A DNA stretch of 64,000 nucleotides from Leptothrix cholodnii SP-6 (lineage in GTDB: Bacteria; Pseudomonadota; Gammaproteobacteria; Burkholderiales; Burkholderiaceae_C). Location: contig NC_010524.1 of NCBI RefSeq assembly GCF_000019785.1, forward strand, positions 3,398,001 through 3,462,000, given 5' to 3'. The notes under the pieces were generated by a model. It did not search any database and had not been told where the DNA came from. It worked only from the letters and a program-made list of their open reading frames with translations. Below are positions 37,501 through 45,958 of the stretch, piece after piece. A program made the translations under genes and the position numbers. How positions within the stretch are numbered: position 1 is the first letter of the stretch; each line of letters begins with the position of its first letter.

Positions 37501-37998
37501 GCGATGCCGCTGCGCAGCGGCCGGCTGCGCGTGTCCAACACCTTCGGCTCCGAGAAAACCGCGCTCGCCCTGCCGGTGCAAACGCAATACTGGAGCGGCA
37601 GCGCCTGGGTGCTCAACAGCGCCGACAGCTGCAGCGTGGTGCCGGCCGCGGCGATCGCGCCGGTGCAGTACCTCGACCACAAGGGCGCCGCGCGCAGCGC
37701 CTGGGCCGGCAGCATCGGCGCCTTGAGCCTCACCGGCGGCCTGGGCCAGATCAGCGTGGCGGCGCCGCCGGCCGGCGTGACCGGCAGCATCGACCTGGCG
37801 ATCAACCTCGGCACCAGCGCGGTCGACACCAGCTGCCTGGCCAGCCATCCGGCCAGCAGCGGCGCCGGCCTGCCGTGGCTGCGCGCGCGCAACGGCAGCT
37901 GCGCCAGCGGCTGGGGCAGCGACCCGAGCGCGCGCGTGAGCTTCGGCATCGCCGCGCCCGAGACGCGCAAATCGGTGCACGTGCGGGAGATGTTCTGA
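34597..37998 (+). CDS. mshQ: MshQ-like giant pilus-associated protein (LamG plus DUF6701-type)
   Basis: A 1133-residue exported protein starting with GTG. A signal peptide (to about residue 42, LAGTLAHA) is followed by an N-terminal beta domain (YTYRSDSYNWESATNAVAW). A concanavalin-like LamG domain lies at about residues 250-475, ending GRIDELRISNYELSPAEI. Long Ser/Ala/Gly-rich beta repeats and a C-terminal DUF6701-like region (FIPHHFDLSATPACGVFSYAGQPF) follow. Many cysteine pairs suggest disulfides. MshQ proteins are thought to be pilus-tip or adhesin components. Here the gene sits between the major pilin and the pseudopilins rather than at the end of the operon. Its stop overlaps the next start. 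Confidence 0.78.
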   Translation: MTTPVNLHTGATAPATAAWLLRLCAFAWLLLAGTLAHAASYTYRSDSYNWESATNAVAWDRTCTSYPGDDDKATLAFTGGFTFTFAGIKYSSVRVLSNGGLQFGTDSGFFRTYGNTNLPAAAAGSLNKSCAGGATSNVLMAYWTDLDPSRAGSGNVTWQQKGTAPNRYVVVSWNAVYQYNTSTPYAFQIILFENGEFKFQYGNANASGSNATIGVQVSGSDYTLYSYNSGYNANGSAIRWFVPSGAAARVAEYRFDEYGWSGTLGEVADATGNGYGGVRLGSASPVAGGVVCRALDVPANTSSTSAGVDTLLNVASVLGTGGSISFWHRANAAWASAADGQLFDATLTSNRSFHLVRRSGGTLRFAVTDSAGATLVADTPAQVVLAGTWVHITATWRLAAGSNQSVLRLYVNGVLAATRTGTTSGVISPTLGTLVIGDSRANLTSNNATLSSANGRIDELRISNYELSPAEIALDLVQTHDCAPPLHHIEIRHASGSGLTCMASTLTVVACQDASCSTPYTGGIAGTLSGSHAATLWPATAAFVIATGSSSTTVPVQLLSAGSTRLGVAASIPSAPSAATCDFGSPACTYTAEDSGLLASIGHHVAESSQTLTLQAVRKADNSAACVPAFANLTRALQFSCSYANPSSGSRPVRIGGRALNAANNAGAACDGSGQTLSLLFNAAGIASTPLQYADAGQVDLGVSYTGSSLTNDLGLTLAGSSSFIAAPASLAFSAITAGPIRAGTAFSASLSALNSAGAVMPNFGREITPATVSLSHSRAQPSGSGASNGSFTGSLGSFSNGSANAGNLVWSEVGRIDLNAALTNYLGSGLGAVGSTGSSGAVGRFIPHHFDLSATPACGVFSYAGQPFKVVMTARNGLPIPGTTLNYDGSTSTSPNFAKALTLSDTALGGIGSFGASAGVAATAFRAGVATVTTPAYSYTDKLTAPRSLALRAIDSDAVSSAGTTEPAMPLRSGRLRVSNTFGSEKTALALPVQTQYWSGSAWVLNSADSCSVVPAAAIAPVQYLDHKGAARSAWAGSIGALSLTGGLGQISVAAPPAGVTGSIDLAINLGTSAVDTSCLASHPASSGAGLPWLRARNGSCASGWGSDPSARVSFGIAAPETRKSVHVREMF

Positions 37999-38471
37999 TG
38001 CGCCGCAACCGCCGCTGCGAACGGGGCTTCACGCTGCCCGAGCTGATCGCGGTGATGGTCATCATCGGCGTGCTGGCGGTGGTGGCGATGCCGAAGTTCG
38101 ACGTGGCGCTGAACCTGCGTGCCGACACCTACCGCGACCAGATCGTCGCCGCGCTGCGCCACGCGCACAGCAGTGCCGCCAGCCACCGCCGGCTGGTCTG
38201 CGCCAGCGTCGGCAGCCACGCCGTCAACCTCGCCATCGCCGCGGCCAACCCGGCCACGGCCTGCAGCACCGCGCTGCCCGGCCTTGACGGCGGCGCTGCC
38301 GCCAGCAGCAGCGCCAGCACCAGCAGCATCAGCCCGGCCGGCACGCTCTACTTCCAGCCCTCGGGCCGGGTGACGAGCGACGCCGCCGGTGTCAGCGCCG
38401 GGCTCTGGCGCATCGGCGTGAGCGGCGCCAGCGCGATCACGCTGACCGGGGAGACCGGCCATGTCGAGTGA
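37998..38471 (+). CDS. mshC: type IV pseudopilin, MshC-like (GspH family)
   Basis: A 157-residue prepilin starting at the ATG that overlaps the mshQ stop (TGATG). A basic leader [10 protein letters not shown] precedes the cleavage site and [20 protein letters not shown], then [17 protein letters not shown], the usual GspH-type segment after the helix. It is expected to be a minor pilin that primes pilus assembly. A Ser/Ala-rich stretch follows around residue 100. Overlap with mshD is 11 bp. Confidence 0.75.
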   Translation: MRRNRRCERGFTLPELIAVMVIIGVLAVVAMPKFDVALNLRADTYRDQIVAALRHAHSSAASHRRLVCASVGSHAVNLAIAAANPATACSTALPGLDGGAAASSSASTSSISPAGTLYFQPSGRVTSDAAGVSAGLWRIGVSGASAITLTGETGHVE

Positions 38472-38934
38472 GCGCCGACGACGCCATCAGCGGCCGCCAC
38501 GCGGCTTCACGCTGATCGAGATGGTGGTGGCCATCGTCGTCATCGGCGTCGGCCTGGCCGGCGTGCTGCTGGCCTTCGGCGCCGTCACCCGTGGCTCCGG
38601 CGACGCGGCGGTGCGCAAGCAGATGCTGGCGGTGGCCGAGGAGCTGATGGAGGAAATCCAGCTCAAGCCCTACGCCGCCGCCGCCAACGCCGCCCCGGCG
38701 GCCTGCGCGCGCGACACCTACAACGACGTCGCCGACTACGACGGCTACAACGCCGGCTCGGTCTGCGGCATCGACGGCACGGCGATCCCCGCGCTGGCCG
38801 GCTACGCGGTCAGCATCAGCGTGCAGGCGGCGACGCTGCAAGGCGTGAGCGCCACCCGCAAGATCATCGTCACGGTGCGCCGTGGCAGCGACACGCTGGT
38901 GCTGACCGGCTGGCGGGCCGACTATGCGTCCTGA
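38461..38934 (+). CDS. mshD: type IV pseudopilin, MshD-like (GspI/PilV type)
   Basis: A 157-residue prepilin: a basic leader ([15 protein letters not shown]), the cleavage site and [20 protein letters not shown], then the GspI-like [22 protein letters not shown]. Two cysteines lie in the mature part. It overlaps genes on both sides by about 11 bp. It is a minor pilin of the assembly-priming complex. Confidence 0.75.
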   Translation: MSSERRRRHQRPPRGFTLIEMVVAIVVIGVGLAGVLLAFGAVTRGSGDAAVRKQMLAVAEELMEEIQLKPYAAAANAAPAACARDTYNDVADYDGYNAGSVCGIDGTAIPALAGYAVSISVQAATLQGVSATRKIIVTVRRGSDTLVLTGWRADYAS

Positions 38935-39817
38935 GACGCGCCTGCGCTCGCGCGGCTTCACGCTGGTCGAGCTGATCCTGGTGATCGTGATCGGCGGCGT
39001 GCTGGCGGCCACGCTGACGGTGTTCATGCGCCCGGCGCTCGACAGCTACCTGGCCACCCGCTCGCGCGCCGATCTGGTCGCCCAGGCGGACACCGCGCTG
39101 CGCCGCATGGTGCGCGACCTGCGGGTGGCGGTGCCGAACTCGATCCGCATCCCCAACAGCCAGTGCTTCGAGCTGCTGCCCACCGCGAGCGGCGGGCGCT
39201 ACCGCATGGAGCCCGACACCGTCAACGACAGCGGGCCGGGCTGCACACCGGGCGCCGACTGCTCGGCCCCGCTCGACACCACCCAGCCCGTCACGCTGTT
39301 CGACGTGCTGACGCCGCTGGCCGCCACGCCGGCCGTCGGCGACGCGGTGGTGATCGGCAACCAGACGCCCGAGCAGGTCTACGGCGGCAGCAACCGCGCC
39401 ACCATCACGCAGGTGAGCACGCCCGACGCGCGCTACGGCCGGCACCGCATCGGCATCGCCAGCACGCAGTTCCCGAGCGGCTACGACGGCGGCCGCTTCG
39501 TCATCGTGCCGGCCGCCCAGGGGCCGGTGTTCTACGTCTGCAGCGGCGCCGACGGCAGCACCGACGCGCAGGGCAACGGCCGCGGCACGCTGGTGCGGCT
39601 GATGGGCTACGGCTACAACGCCGGCTATCCGGCGAGCTGCCCTTCGGCCGCCACCGGCCACGTGCTGGCCAGCCATGTGCTGAGCTGCCAGTTCGTGCAC
39701 GACCCCAACCAGGGTGCGACGCAGCAGAACGGCTTCGTCTGGCTGCAGCTGGTGCTGGCGCGCGCCGGCGAGCAGACCACGCTCGCCTTCGGCGCGCATG
39801 TGGACAACGCGCCATGA
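38924..39817 (+). CDS. mshO: type IV pseudopilin, MshO-like (GspJ/PilW type)
   Basis: A 297-residue prepilin with leader [11 protein letters not shown], cleavage site and [20 protein letters not shown], followed by [22 protein letters not shown], a segment highly typical of MshO. The body is larger than the other pseudopilins, as in GspJ/PilW, and contains several cysteines. It overlaps mshD by 11 bp and mshP by 4 bp. Confidence 0.78.
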   Translation: MRPETRLRSRGFTLVELILVIVIGGVLAATLTVFMRPALDSYLATRSRADLVAQADTALRRMVRDLRVAVPNSIRIPNSQCFELLPTASGGRYRMEPDTVNDSGPGCTPGADCSAPLDTTQPVTLFDVLTPLAATPAVGDAVVIGNQTPEQVYGGSNRATITQVSTPDARYGRHRIGIASTQFPSGYDGGRFVIVPAAQGPVFYVCSGADGSTDAQGNGRGTLVRLMGYGYNAGYPASCPSAATGHVLASHVLSCQFVHDPNQGATQQNGFVWLQLVLARAGEQTTLAFGAHVDNAP

Positions 39818-40263
39818 ACCGGCCGTGCGGTTCGCAATCGGGCCTGGGCAGCATCGCGGTGCTGGTGGTGCTGGTCGCACTGGCTGCGCTGGCCGCGGCG
39901 ATCGTGCGCATCGGCGGCACGGCGCAGGTGACGCTGGCGCAGGACGTCCTCGGCGCACGCGCCGGGCAGGCTGCGCGCGCGGGCACCGAGTGGGGCCTCT
40001 ACCAGGCGCTCAAGGGCAGCTGGAGCACCTGCAGCAACCAGAGCCAGACCCTCGACCTGCGCGCCGACACCGGCATGCGCGTGACCGTGCGCTGCAGCTC
40101 GCAGGTCTACAACGAGGGCGAGTCCAGCCCCGGCGTGCCCGCCACCCTGCGCCTGATCACCCTCGACGCGGTGGCCTGCAACAGCAGCACCTGCCCGGAC
40201 GACGCCATGGCCGTGACACCCGGCTACGTCGAGCGGCGCCGCCAGGTGCAGGTGACGCAGTGA
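39814..40263 (+). CDS. mshP: pilus biogenesis protein MshP-like (PilX/GspK type)
   Basis: A 149-residue protein, last of the pilus operon. The ATG at 39814 overlaps the mshO stop. The N-terminus [20 protein letters not shown] has the short leader and the helix AALAAAIVRIGGTAQV but lacks the FTLxE prepilin site, having QSGLGSIAVL instead, which fits MshP. The body has four cysteines and an ARAGTEWGLYQAL segment seen in PilX/MshP proteins. Confidence 0.7.
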   Translation: MNRPCGSQSGLGSIAVLVVLVALAALAAAIVRIGGTAQVTLAQDVLGARAGQAARAGTEWGLYQALKGSWSTCSNQSQTLDLRADTGMRVTVRCSSQVYNEGESSPGVPATLRLITLDAVACNSSTCPDDAMAVTPGYVERRRQVQVTQ

Positions 40264-40712
40264 CGGCCGTGACGTCACGCCGAGTCACTGTCACCCACCC
40301 CGCCCGGTGCAACACTTTGCTCCGAATCTGAGGACGGCCACGGCGCAGTCGGCCTGCCGTCGCGGCCCCGGGCAGGTTGCTGCGCCGCAGCAACTCTCGC
40401 CCTGAGCCGCGCTGCCCCACGGACTTTCCCTAGGTTCGCGGCAGCGCCGGATCGACAGCGCAGGCCCGGCACTTGATCGAACGCACCCTGGCCGCCCATG
40501 TGCCGCCCGTGCAGGGCGTTCTTTCAGGGTATCCACCGAGAACCGGGGCAGACCCGGTTCGGGCGCCGGTGGCGGGCCCGGTTCGAGGCGTCAAGACAGG
40601 CACGGGAGTTGCGGAATTGCTCACGACGAGAAGGTCGCCGGGTTCCGGTGGTTGCCGGCGAGCTCACGTCCCCACGTCAGACAAGACCACCCGTGAGCAA
40701 GGAGACACATCC
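40264..40712. other. 449-bp intergenic region upstream of xoxF
   Basis: No gene is supported between the end of the pilus operon and xoxF. The segment holds the end of one operon and the control region of the next, including the sigma-54-type promoter described separately. A GAACCGGGGCAGACCCGGTTC dyad (GAACCGGG/CCCGGTTC, about 40541-40561), upstream of the promoter, could be an enhancer or activator site. Confidence 0.5.
40598..40612 (+). promoter_or_regulatory. sigma-54 (RpoN) type promoter of the xoxF operon
   Basis: GGCACG-N4-TTGC is present exactly, with GG at 40599-40600 and GC at 40611-40612, the required 12-bp register of -24/-12 promoters. Only the first base of the TGGCACG element differs (A for T). 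It lies 101 bp upstream of the xoxF start, on the same strand. A sigma-54 promoter implies an enhancer-binding activator; none is coded in this window. Confidence 0.65.
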
Positions 40713-42533
40713 ATGAAAGCATCCGGTGCAAGGAGCAATTGGCTGCTCGGCAGTGCGTGCATCGCCCTGCTGGGCCTGCCGACGCTGTCGATGGCCAACG
40801 CCGATGTCGAGAAGAACATCAGCAACCCGAAGAACTGGGCGATGCAGGCTGGCGACATGTTCAACCAGCGCTACAGCAAGCTCAAGCAGATCAACAAGGG
40901 CAACGTCGGCAAGATGCAGGTCGCCTGGACCTTCTCGACCGGCGTGCTGCGCGGTCACGAAGGCTCGCCGCTGGTGATCGACGGGACGATGTATCTGCAC
41001 TCGCCGTTCCCGAACAAGGTCTTCGCGATCGACATCGACACCCAGAAGATCCTCTGGAAGTACGAGCCCAAGCAGGATCCGGCAGTGATCCCGCAGATGT
41101 GCTGCGACACCGTCAACCGCGGCCTGGCCTATGCCGAGGGCAAGGTCTTCCTGCAGCAGGCCGACTCGAACCTGGTCGCGCTCGACGCCAAGAGCGGCAA
41201 GGTGGTCTGGACCGTCAAGAACGGCGACCCCAAGCTCGGCGCGGTCAACACCAACGCGCCCCACGTCTTCAAGGACAAGGTCATCACCGGCATCTCGGGC
41301 GGTGAGTGGGGCGTGCGCGGCTTCCTGGCGGCCTACGACATCAACACCGGCCGGCAGGTCTGGAAGGGCTACAGCGTCGGCCCCGACAGCGAGATGCTGA
41401 TCGACCCCGACAAGACCACCACCTGGATGGACGGTGCGGTCAAGCCGGTGGGCAAGGACTCGTCGCTCAAGACCTGGCAGGGCGACCAGTGGAAGATCGG
41501 CGGCGGCACCACCTGGGGCTGGTACAGCTACGACAAGGCGACCAACGCGGTCTACTACGGCACCGGCAACCCGTCGACCTGGAACCCGGCGCAGCGCCCG
41601 GGCGACAACAAGTGGTCGATGTCGATCTGGTCGCGTGACGTGGATACCGGCAAGGTCAACTGGGTCTACCAGATGACGCCGTTCGACGAGTGGGACTTCG
41701 ACGGCATCAACGAGATGATCCTGGCCGACATCCCCGTCAAGGGCAAGATGACCAAGGCGCTGGTGCACTTCGACCGCAACGGCTTCGGCTACACGCTCGA
41801 CCGCGTGACCGGCGCGCTGCTGGTGGCCGAGAAGTACGACCCGAAGGTCAACTGGGCCACGCACGTGGACATGAAGTCCGGGCGGCCGCAGGTGGTCAAG
41901 CAGTACTCCACCGCGCAGAACGGGCCCGACGTCAACACCAAGGGCATCTGCCCGGCCGCGCTGGGCTCGAAGGACCAGCAACCGGCCTCGTTCGACCCCA
42001 ACACCGGCCTGTTCTACGTGCCGACCAACCACGTCTGCATGGACTACGAGCCGTTCAAGGTCGAGTACACCGCCGGCCAGCCGTACGTGGGCGCCACCTT
42101 GTCGATGTACCCCGCGCCGGGCAGCCATGGCGGCATGGGCAACTACATCACCTGGAACGCCGGCACCGGCAAGATCGTGCAGAGCAAGGCCGAGAAGTTC
42201 TCGGTGTGGAGCGGCTCGCTCAACACCGCGGGCGGCCTGAGCTGCTACGGCACGCTGGAGGGCTACCTGAAGTGCGTCGATGCCAAGGACATCAACAAGG
42301 AACTGTTTAAGTTCAAGACCCCGTCCGGGATCATCGGCAACGTGTTCACCTACGAGCACAAGGGCAAGCAGTACATGGGCGTGTTCTCGGGCATCGGTGG
42401 CTGGGCCGGCATCGGCATGGCCGCAGGCCTGGAGAAGGACACCGACGGCCTGGGTGCCGTGGGCGGCTACAAGGAACTCAACCAGTACACCGAGCTGGGC
42501 GGTTCGCTGACCGTGTTCGCGCTGCCGAACTGA
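40713..42533 (+). CDS. xoxF: lanthanide-dependent PQQ methanol dehydrogenase XoxF
   Basis: A 606-residue periplasmic quinoprotein that oxidises methanol (to formaldehyde or formate) and passes electrons to cytochrome c. AAGGAG lies 8 bp before the ATG at 40713; the signal peptide ends near residue 29 (SMANA). An eight-blade propeller follows. Key residues seen: the Cys130-Cys131 pair over PQQ (MCCDTV), SGGEWGVRG with the metal-binding Glu, [10 protein letters not shown] with the metal-binding Asn, and DEWDFDG, where Asp328 is the catalytic base and Asp330 is the extra lanthanide ligand that MxaF lacks (Ala there). Sequence and length fit XoxF5. It is first in the operon, followed by cytochrome and substrate-binding genes. 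Confidence 0.95.
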   Translation: MKASGARSNWLLGSACIALLGLPTLSMANADVEKNISNPKNWAMQAGDMFNQRYSKLKQINKGNVGKMQVAWTFSTGVLRGHEGSPLVIDGTMYLHSPFPNKVFAIDIDTQKILWKYEPKQDPAVIPQMCCDTVNRGLAYAEGKVFLQQADSNLVALDAKSGKVVWTVKNGDPKLGAVNTNAPHVFKDKVITGISGGEWGVRGFLAAYDINTGRQVWKGYSVGPDSEMLIDPDKTTTWMDGAVKPVGKDSSLKTWQGDQWKIGGGTTWGWYSYDKATNAVYYGTGNPSTWNPAQRPGDNKWSMSIWSRDVDTGKVNWVYQMTPFDEWDFDGINEMILADIPVKGKMTKALVHFDRNGFGYTLDRVTGALLVAEKYDPKVNWATHVDMKSGRPQVVKQYSTAQNGPDVNTKGICPAALGSKDQQPASFDPNTGLFYVPTNHVCMDYEPFKVEYTAGQPYVGATLSMYPAPGSHGGMGNYITWNAGTGKIVQSKAEKFSVWSGSLNTAGGLSCYGTLEGYLKCVDAKDINKELFKFKTPSGIIGNVFTYEHKGKQYMGVFSGIGGWAGIGMAAGLEKDTDGLGAVGGYKELNQYTELGGSLTVFALPN

Positions 42534-42546
42534 GGGAAATCCCTTT

Positions 42547-42564
42547 CCCCCGAAGGACCGGGGG
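42547..42564 (+). terminator. GC hairpin between xoxF and the cytochrome gene
   Basis: CCCCCG/CGGGGG (42547-42552 with 42559-42564), loop of 6, 13 bp after the xoxF stop. With no T-run it is more likely a partial terminator or 3' stabiliser, allowing more xoxF than xoxG product. Confidence 0.4.
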
Positions 42565-42677
42565 CGCGCGTTGAATGCAGAGGATGCACATCGACGCCGC
42601 CCCCGCACCGACCCGGACGGCCCGGTCTCCCGTGGCCGGCCCGGGTCGGGTCACCCCCTGACCTGGAGACATCCGAC

Positions 42678-43061
42678 GTGAAGAGATACGCCGCCCTGGC
42701 CTTGATGCTGACTCTGACCACCGGCGCCGCGATGGCCGACGAGCCTGTGTACACCGTGACGGATGGCTACAAGGTCGATGCCAACACGATGAAGGGTTTC
42801 CGCACCTGGCGCGCGGCCGCCTGCGACCGCTGCCACGGCGCCAACCAGGAGGGCATGGTCGGCCCCTCGCTGGTCAACAGCCTGAAGACCCTGACCAAGG
42901 AAGAGTTCGTCAAGACCGTGCGCGACGGCCGGCTCGAAAAAGGCATGCAGAGCTTCGGCACCAGCCAGCAGGTGATGGACAACATGGACCACCTCTACGC
43001 CTACCTCAAGGGCCGCTCCGACGGGGCGATCACCCGCGCCAAGGTCGAAGAAGCCAAATGA
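42678..43061 (+). CDS. xoxG: periplasmic cytochrome c, electron acceptor of XoxF (XoxG-like)
   Basis: A 127-residue protein with a signal peptide (to about residue 20, AAMA) and a single haem site Cys49-Asp-Arg-Cys52-His53; Met90 in EKGMQSFG is the likely sixth ligand. It directly follows xoxF and precedes xoxJ, the usual xoxFGJ order. It should take electrons from the quinoprotein and pass them to a terminal oxidase. It is shorter than many XoxG proteins (about 150-200 residues). A 4-bp overlap couples it to the next gene. Confidence 0.85.
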   Translation: MKRYAALALMLTLTTGAAMADEPVYTVTDGYKVDANTMKGFRTWRAAACDRCHGANQEGMVGPSLVNSLKTLTKEEFVKTVRDGRLEKGMQSFGTSQQVMDNMDHLYAYLKGRSDGAITRAKVEEAK

Positions 43062-43939
43062 ATCCCACCCCGCGTCACACGCCTCGCCCGGCACGGCTCG
43101 CCGCCGCTGCGCTGCTGGCTGCCCTGGCCTGCAGCGCGCCCGTCGCGCAGGCGCAGGACGCCCCCGCGCGCAAGGCCCTGAAGGTCTGCCAGGACCCCAA
43201 CAACCTGCCGTTCTCCAACCTCGCCGGCGAGGGCCTGGAGAACCGCCTGGCCGAGCTGTTCGGCCAGGCGCTGGGCCTGCCCGTCACCTACTACTCGTTT
43301 CCGGCGCGGCTCGGTTTCATCCGCAACACGCTGCGCTTCAAGCTGCCGGGCGACGACTATCCGTGCGACATCGTGATGGGCGTGCCGGTCGGCTTCGATC
43401 AGGTCTCCGTCACCAAGCCGGTGTACCGCTCGACCTACGCGCTGGTCTATCCGAAGGGCAAGGGGCTCGACGGCGTCGAGTCGGTGGCCGATTTCCTGGC
43501 ACTCGGCCCGCAGCGCCTGAAGGCCCTGCGCATCGGCCTGCACGACCGCTCGCCCGCCACCGAATGGCTGCGCCGGCACGACCTGGTCGATCAGGGCGTG
43601 CCGTACGCGATGATGAATCCCGACCCGGCGCAATACCCCGGCGAGCTGCTCGAGAAGGAGCTGGTCTCGGGCAAGGTCGACGTCGCCATCGTCTGGGGCC
43701 CGATCGCCGGCTTCTTTGCCAAGCGTGTCACCTCGGTCGAGCTGAAGGTGGTGCCGATGAAGTCCGAGCCGGGCGTGCGTTTCGAGTACGAGATGGCGAT
43801 GGGCGTGCGCTACGGCGAGCGCGAATGGAAACAGCAGGTCGAGCAGCTGATCGACAGCCAGGGCGCCGCGATCCGCGACATCCTGGCCGAGTACCGGGTG
43901 CCGCTGGTCGGCGACGGCGCCACCGCCGCGAAGAAATGA
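43058..43939 (+). CDS. xoxJ: quinoprotein-associated periplasmic binding protein XoxJ
   Basis: A 293-residue periplasmic solute-binding-fold protein: a signal peptide (to about residue 31, AQAQ), then LKVCQDPNNLPFSNLAGEGLENRLAE, the typical start of the quinoprotein dehydrogenase-associated SBP group (TIGR03871). Later come DYPCDIVMGVPVG and YRSTYALVYPKG. XoxJ is thought to bind or activate XoxF rather than import a solute, and no ABC transporter genes are adjacent. The start overlaps the xoxG stop. Confidence 0.87.
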   Translation: MNPTPRHTPRPARLAAAALLAALACSAPVAQAQDAPARKALKVCQDPNNLPFSNLAGEGLENRLAELFGQALGLPVTYYSFPARLGFIRNTLRFKLPGDDYPCDIVMGVPVGFDQVSVTKPVYRSTYALVYPKGKGLDGVESVADFLALGPQRLKALRIGLHDRSPATEWLRRHDLVDQGVPYAMMNPDPAQYPGELLEKELVSGKVDVAIVWGPIAGFFAKRVTSVELKVVPMKSEPGVRFEYEMAMGVRYGEREWKQQVEQLIDSQGAAIRDILAEYRVPLVGDGATAAKK

Positions 43940-43955
43940 GCGTCGCGCCACGACC

Positions 43956-44687
43956 ATGAAACACAGTGTCACTGCCCGCCGGCTCGCTGCGGGCCTCGGC
44001 CTGATCGCCGCCACGCTCACCGCCCTGCCCGGCCGCGCCCAGGCGCAGGACGGCAAGCAGGACTTCTCGCCGGCCGAGCGCCTGCTGCTGATGAGCCCGC
44101 AGCTGGGCGCCATCCGGCCGCCGACGACGCTGACCTACCGTTTCCGCAAGACCGGCACGCTCGAAGAAGCGTTCGAGGACAGCGTCGGCGTCCGGCTGGA
44201 GCGCCAGACCGATGGCCGATGCTGCAAGGCCAGCAGCGAGTTCCTGAACGGCGCCCGCCGGCTCCAGCTCGCCGAGATCGAGCAGGCCGAGAGCAACCCG
44301 GTGATCGTGTACTACCTCGAACACGACATCCGCGCGATGCAGCGCCGCACCAAGGGCGCGGCCAACCACTTCCGCAAGCGCATCCGCATGGCGCTCTACG
44401 ACGGCGCCAGCATCACCGACCTGAAACTGACGTATCGCGGCCGGGCGATCGACGCCCAGGCGATCACGATCGAACCCTACCGCACCGACCCCAACCGCGC
44501 CCGCTTCGCGCAGCTGGCGGGCAAGCGCTACGTGTTCGTGCTGTCGGACGCCGTGCCCGGCAGCGTGGTGTCGATCCGCAGCACCGCGCAAGCCGACGGC
44601 AGCGCCGCAGCGCTGATCGACGAGGAGCTGCTGCTCGACGGCGCCGAGATGCCCGCCGCACCGCCTGCCGCGTCACCCTCATCCTGA
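43956..44687 (+). CDS. exported protein of unknown function in xox cluster
   Basis: A 243-residue protein with a signal peptide (to about residue 31, RAQAQ). I do not recognise a family. Visible features are FSPAERLLLMSPQLGAIRPP, RTKGAANHFRKRIRMAL and TYRGRAIDAQAI, plus a CC pair at residues about 89-90. The overall look is a small soluble beta-rich domain. It lies 16 bp after xoxJ and is surely co-transcribed, so a role in the quinoprotein relay (assembly, or handling of the product) is inferred from context only. Confidence 0.7.
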   Translation: MKHSVTARRLAAGLGLIAATLTALPGRAQAQDGKQDFSPAERLLLMSPQLGAIRPPTTLTYRFRKTGTLEEAFEDSVGVRLERQTDGRCCKASSEFLNGARRLQLAEIEQAESNPVIVYYLEHDIRAMQRRTKGAANHFRKRIRMALYDGASITDLKLTYRGRAIDAQAITIEPYRTDPNRARFAQLAGKRYVFVLSDAVPGSVVSIRSTAQADGSAAALIDEELLLDGAEMPAAPPAASPSS

Positions 44688-44703
44688 AACGGAGTTCATC
44701 CCC

Positions 44704-45069
44704 ATGACGATGCCGACCTCGATGACGCTCATGGCCCTGGGCGCGGCCCTGCTCGCCGCTGCCGGCCCGGCCGGTGCGCGGGTCAACGACTTCCCGACCA
44801 CCGACCGCGTGCTCTACGTGCAGGAGTGCATGCGCAACCACCCCGGCCCGCACTACGAGATGGTCAACAAGTGCGGCTGCGCGCTCGACAAGCTGGCCGC
44901 CGAAGTGAGCTTCGACGACTACCTGACGATGTCGACCGCCTTCAATGCCAACAGCATCGGCGGCGAACGCGGCAACAGCATCCGCGATGTCGAGATGCTG
45001 CAGGACCAGATCAAGCGCTACCGTGGGCTGCAGAGCAAGGTCAAGAAGGCCTGCTTCGTGACGCCCTGA
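44704..45069 (+). CDS. small exported protein of unknown function in xox cluster
   Basis: A 121-residue protein with a signal peptide (to about residue 25, PAGA). The mature part has four cysteines (VQECMRNH, NKCGCALDKLAAEVSFDDY, KKACFVTP) in a helical-looking frame. The pattern CGCALDKLA is suggestive of a small metal- or disulfide-stabilised periplasmic protein, but I recognise no named family. It sits in the middle of the relay genes with short spacings on both sides (16 and 44 bp). Confidence 0.68.
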   Translation: MTMPTSMTLMALGAALLAAAGPAGARVNDFPTTDRVLYVQECMRNHPGPHYEMVNKCGCALDKLAAEVSFDDYLTMSTAFNANSIGGERGNSIRDVEMLQDQIKRYRGLQSKVKKACFVTP

Positions 45070-45113
45070 GCGGCCCGCCGCACCGCCTGCCACGACGCCC
45101 GCCGCAGCGCACC

Positions 45114-45947
45114 ATGCCTTCACCCTGGCACCCGACCCGCCGCGCCCTGCCGGCCACGCTGATCGGCCTGGCCGCAGCGGCGCGGGCCCAGCTGCCCGCC
45201 GGTGACAACCCCGAAGCCAGCCCGCGCTGGCAGCAGGTGCGGGCCTCCTTGTTCGGCACGCGGCCCATCGCCAATGCCAGCGCCGCGCAGCTGGTGCTGG
45301 GCGCACCGGGCCGGGCCAGCGACCCGGCCTTCGTGCCGATCTCGATGCGCAGCCCGATCGCACCCGGCGAGCCCACGGCGGTGCGGCGCCTGACGCTGGT
45401 CATCGACAACAACCCCTCGCCGATCGCCGCCCACATCGACCTGCCAGCCGACGGCGCGCTGCCCGACATCGAGACCCGCGCCCGGGTCGACGAATACACC
45501 TTCGTGCGTGCCATCGCAGAAACCGCCGACGGCCGGCTGCTGATGGCCACGCGCTTCGTCAAGGCCTCGGGCGGCTGCTCGGCACCACCCGGCGGCGACG
45601 AGGCGGCGCTGCAGGCCGCGATGGGCCGCATGCTGTTTCGCGCCGGTGATCCGGTCGTCGACGGCCAGCCGCTGACGGTGCAGTGGATGGTCAACCACCC
45701 GAACCATTCGGGCATGGCGATGGACCAGCTCACCCGCATGTTCACGCCGGCGCATTACGTGCGCACGGTGCAGATCTGGCAAGGCGAGCGGCTGCTGCTG
45801 AACGCCGATGTCGACTTCGCGCTGAGCGAGAACCCGACGCTGCGGTTCCGATTCACGCCACGGGGCGACGCGCCGCTGCGCGCCGAAGTGACCGACACCC
45901 GGCAGCGCCGTTTCAGCGGCAGCACCGCGCTGAAGGACCTGCGGTGA
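45114..45947 (+). CDS. quinoprotein-associated SoxYZ-like carrier protein (copy 1)
   Basis: A 277-residue fusion of SoxY-like and SoxZ-like domains (TIGR04557 type), exported (signal to about residue 25). The start at 45114 is chosen because upstream codons are not family-like. The swinging-arm cysteine is Cys155 in KASGGCSAPPGG at the SoxY/SoxZ junction. The SoxZ part ends SENPTLRFRFTPRGD. In Sox systems this cysteine carries the sulfur substrate; here it may carry a C1 or other intermediate in the relay. A paralogue follows at 49225. Confidence 0.87.
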   Translation: MPSPWHPTRRALPATLIGLAAAARAQLPAGDNPEASPRWQQVRASLFGTRPIANASAAQLVLGAPGRASDPAFVPISMRSPIAPGEPTAVRRLTLVIDNNPSPIAAHIDLPADGALPDIETRARVDEYTFVRAIAETADGRLLMATRFVKASGGCSAPPGGDEAALQAAMGRMLFRAGDPVVDGQPLTVQWMVNHPNHSGMAMDQLTRMFTPAHYVRTVQIWQGERLLLNADVDFALSENPTLRFRFTPRGDAPLRAEVTDTRQRRFSGSTALKDLR

Positions 45948-45958
45948 ACCTGTCGGGA

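Noticed and set aside
34065..37990. Long frame in the third plus phase and a 1098-codon antisense frame across the mshQ-like gene
   Set aside because: Both are shadows of the repetitive GC-rich mshQ-like gene, which has a signal peptide and recognisable domains in its own frame.
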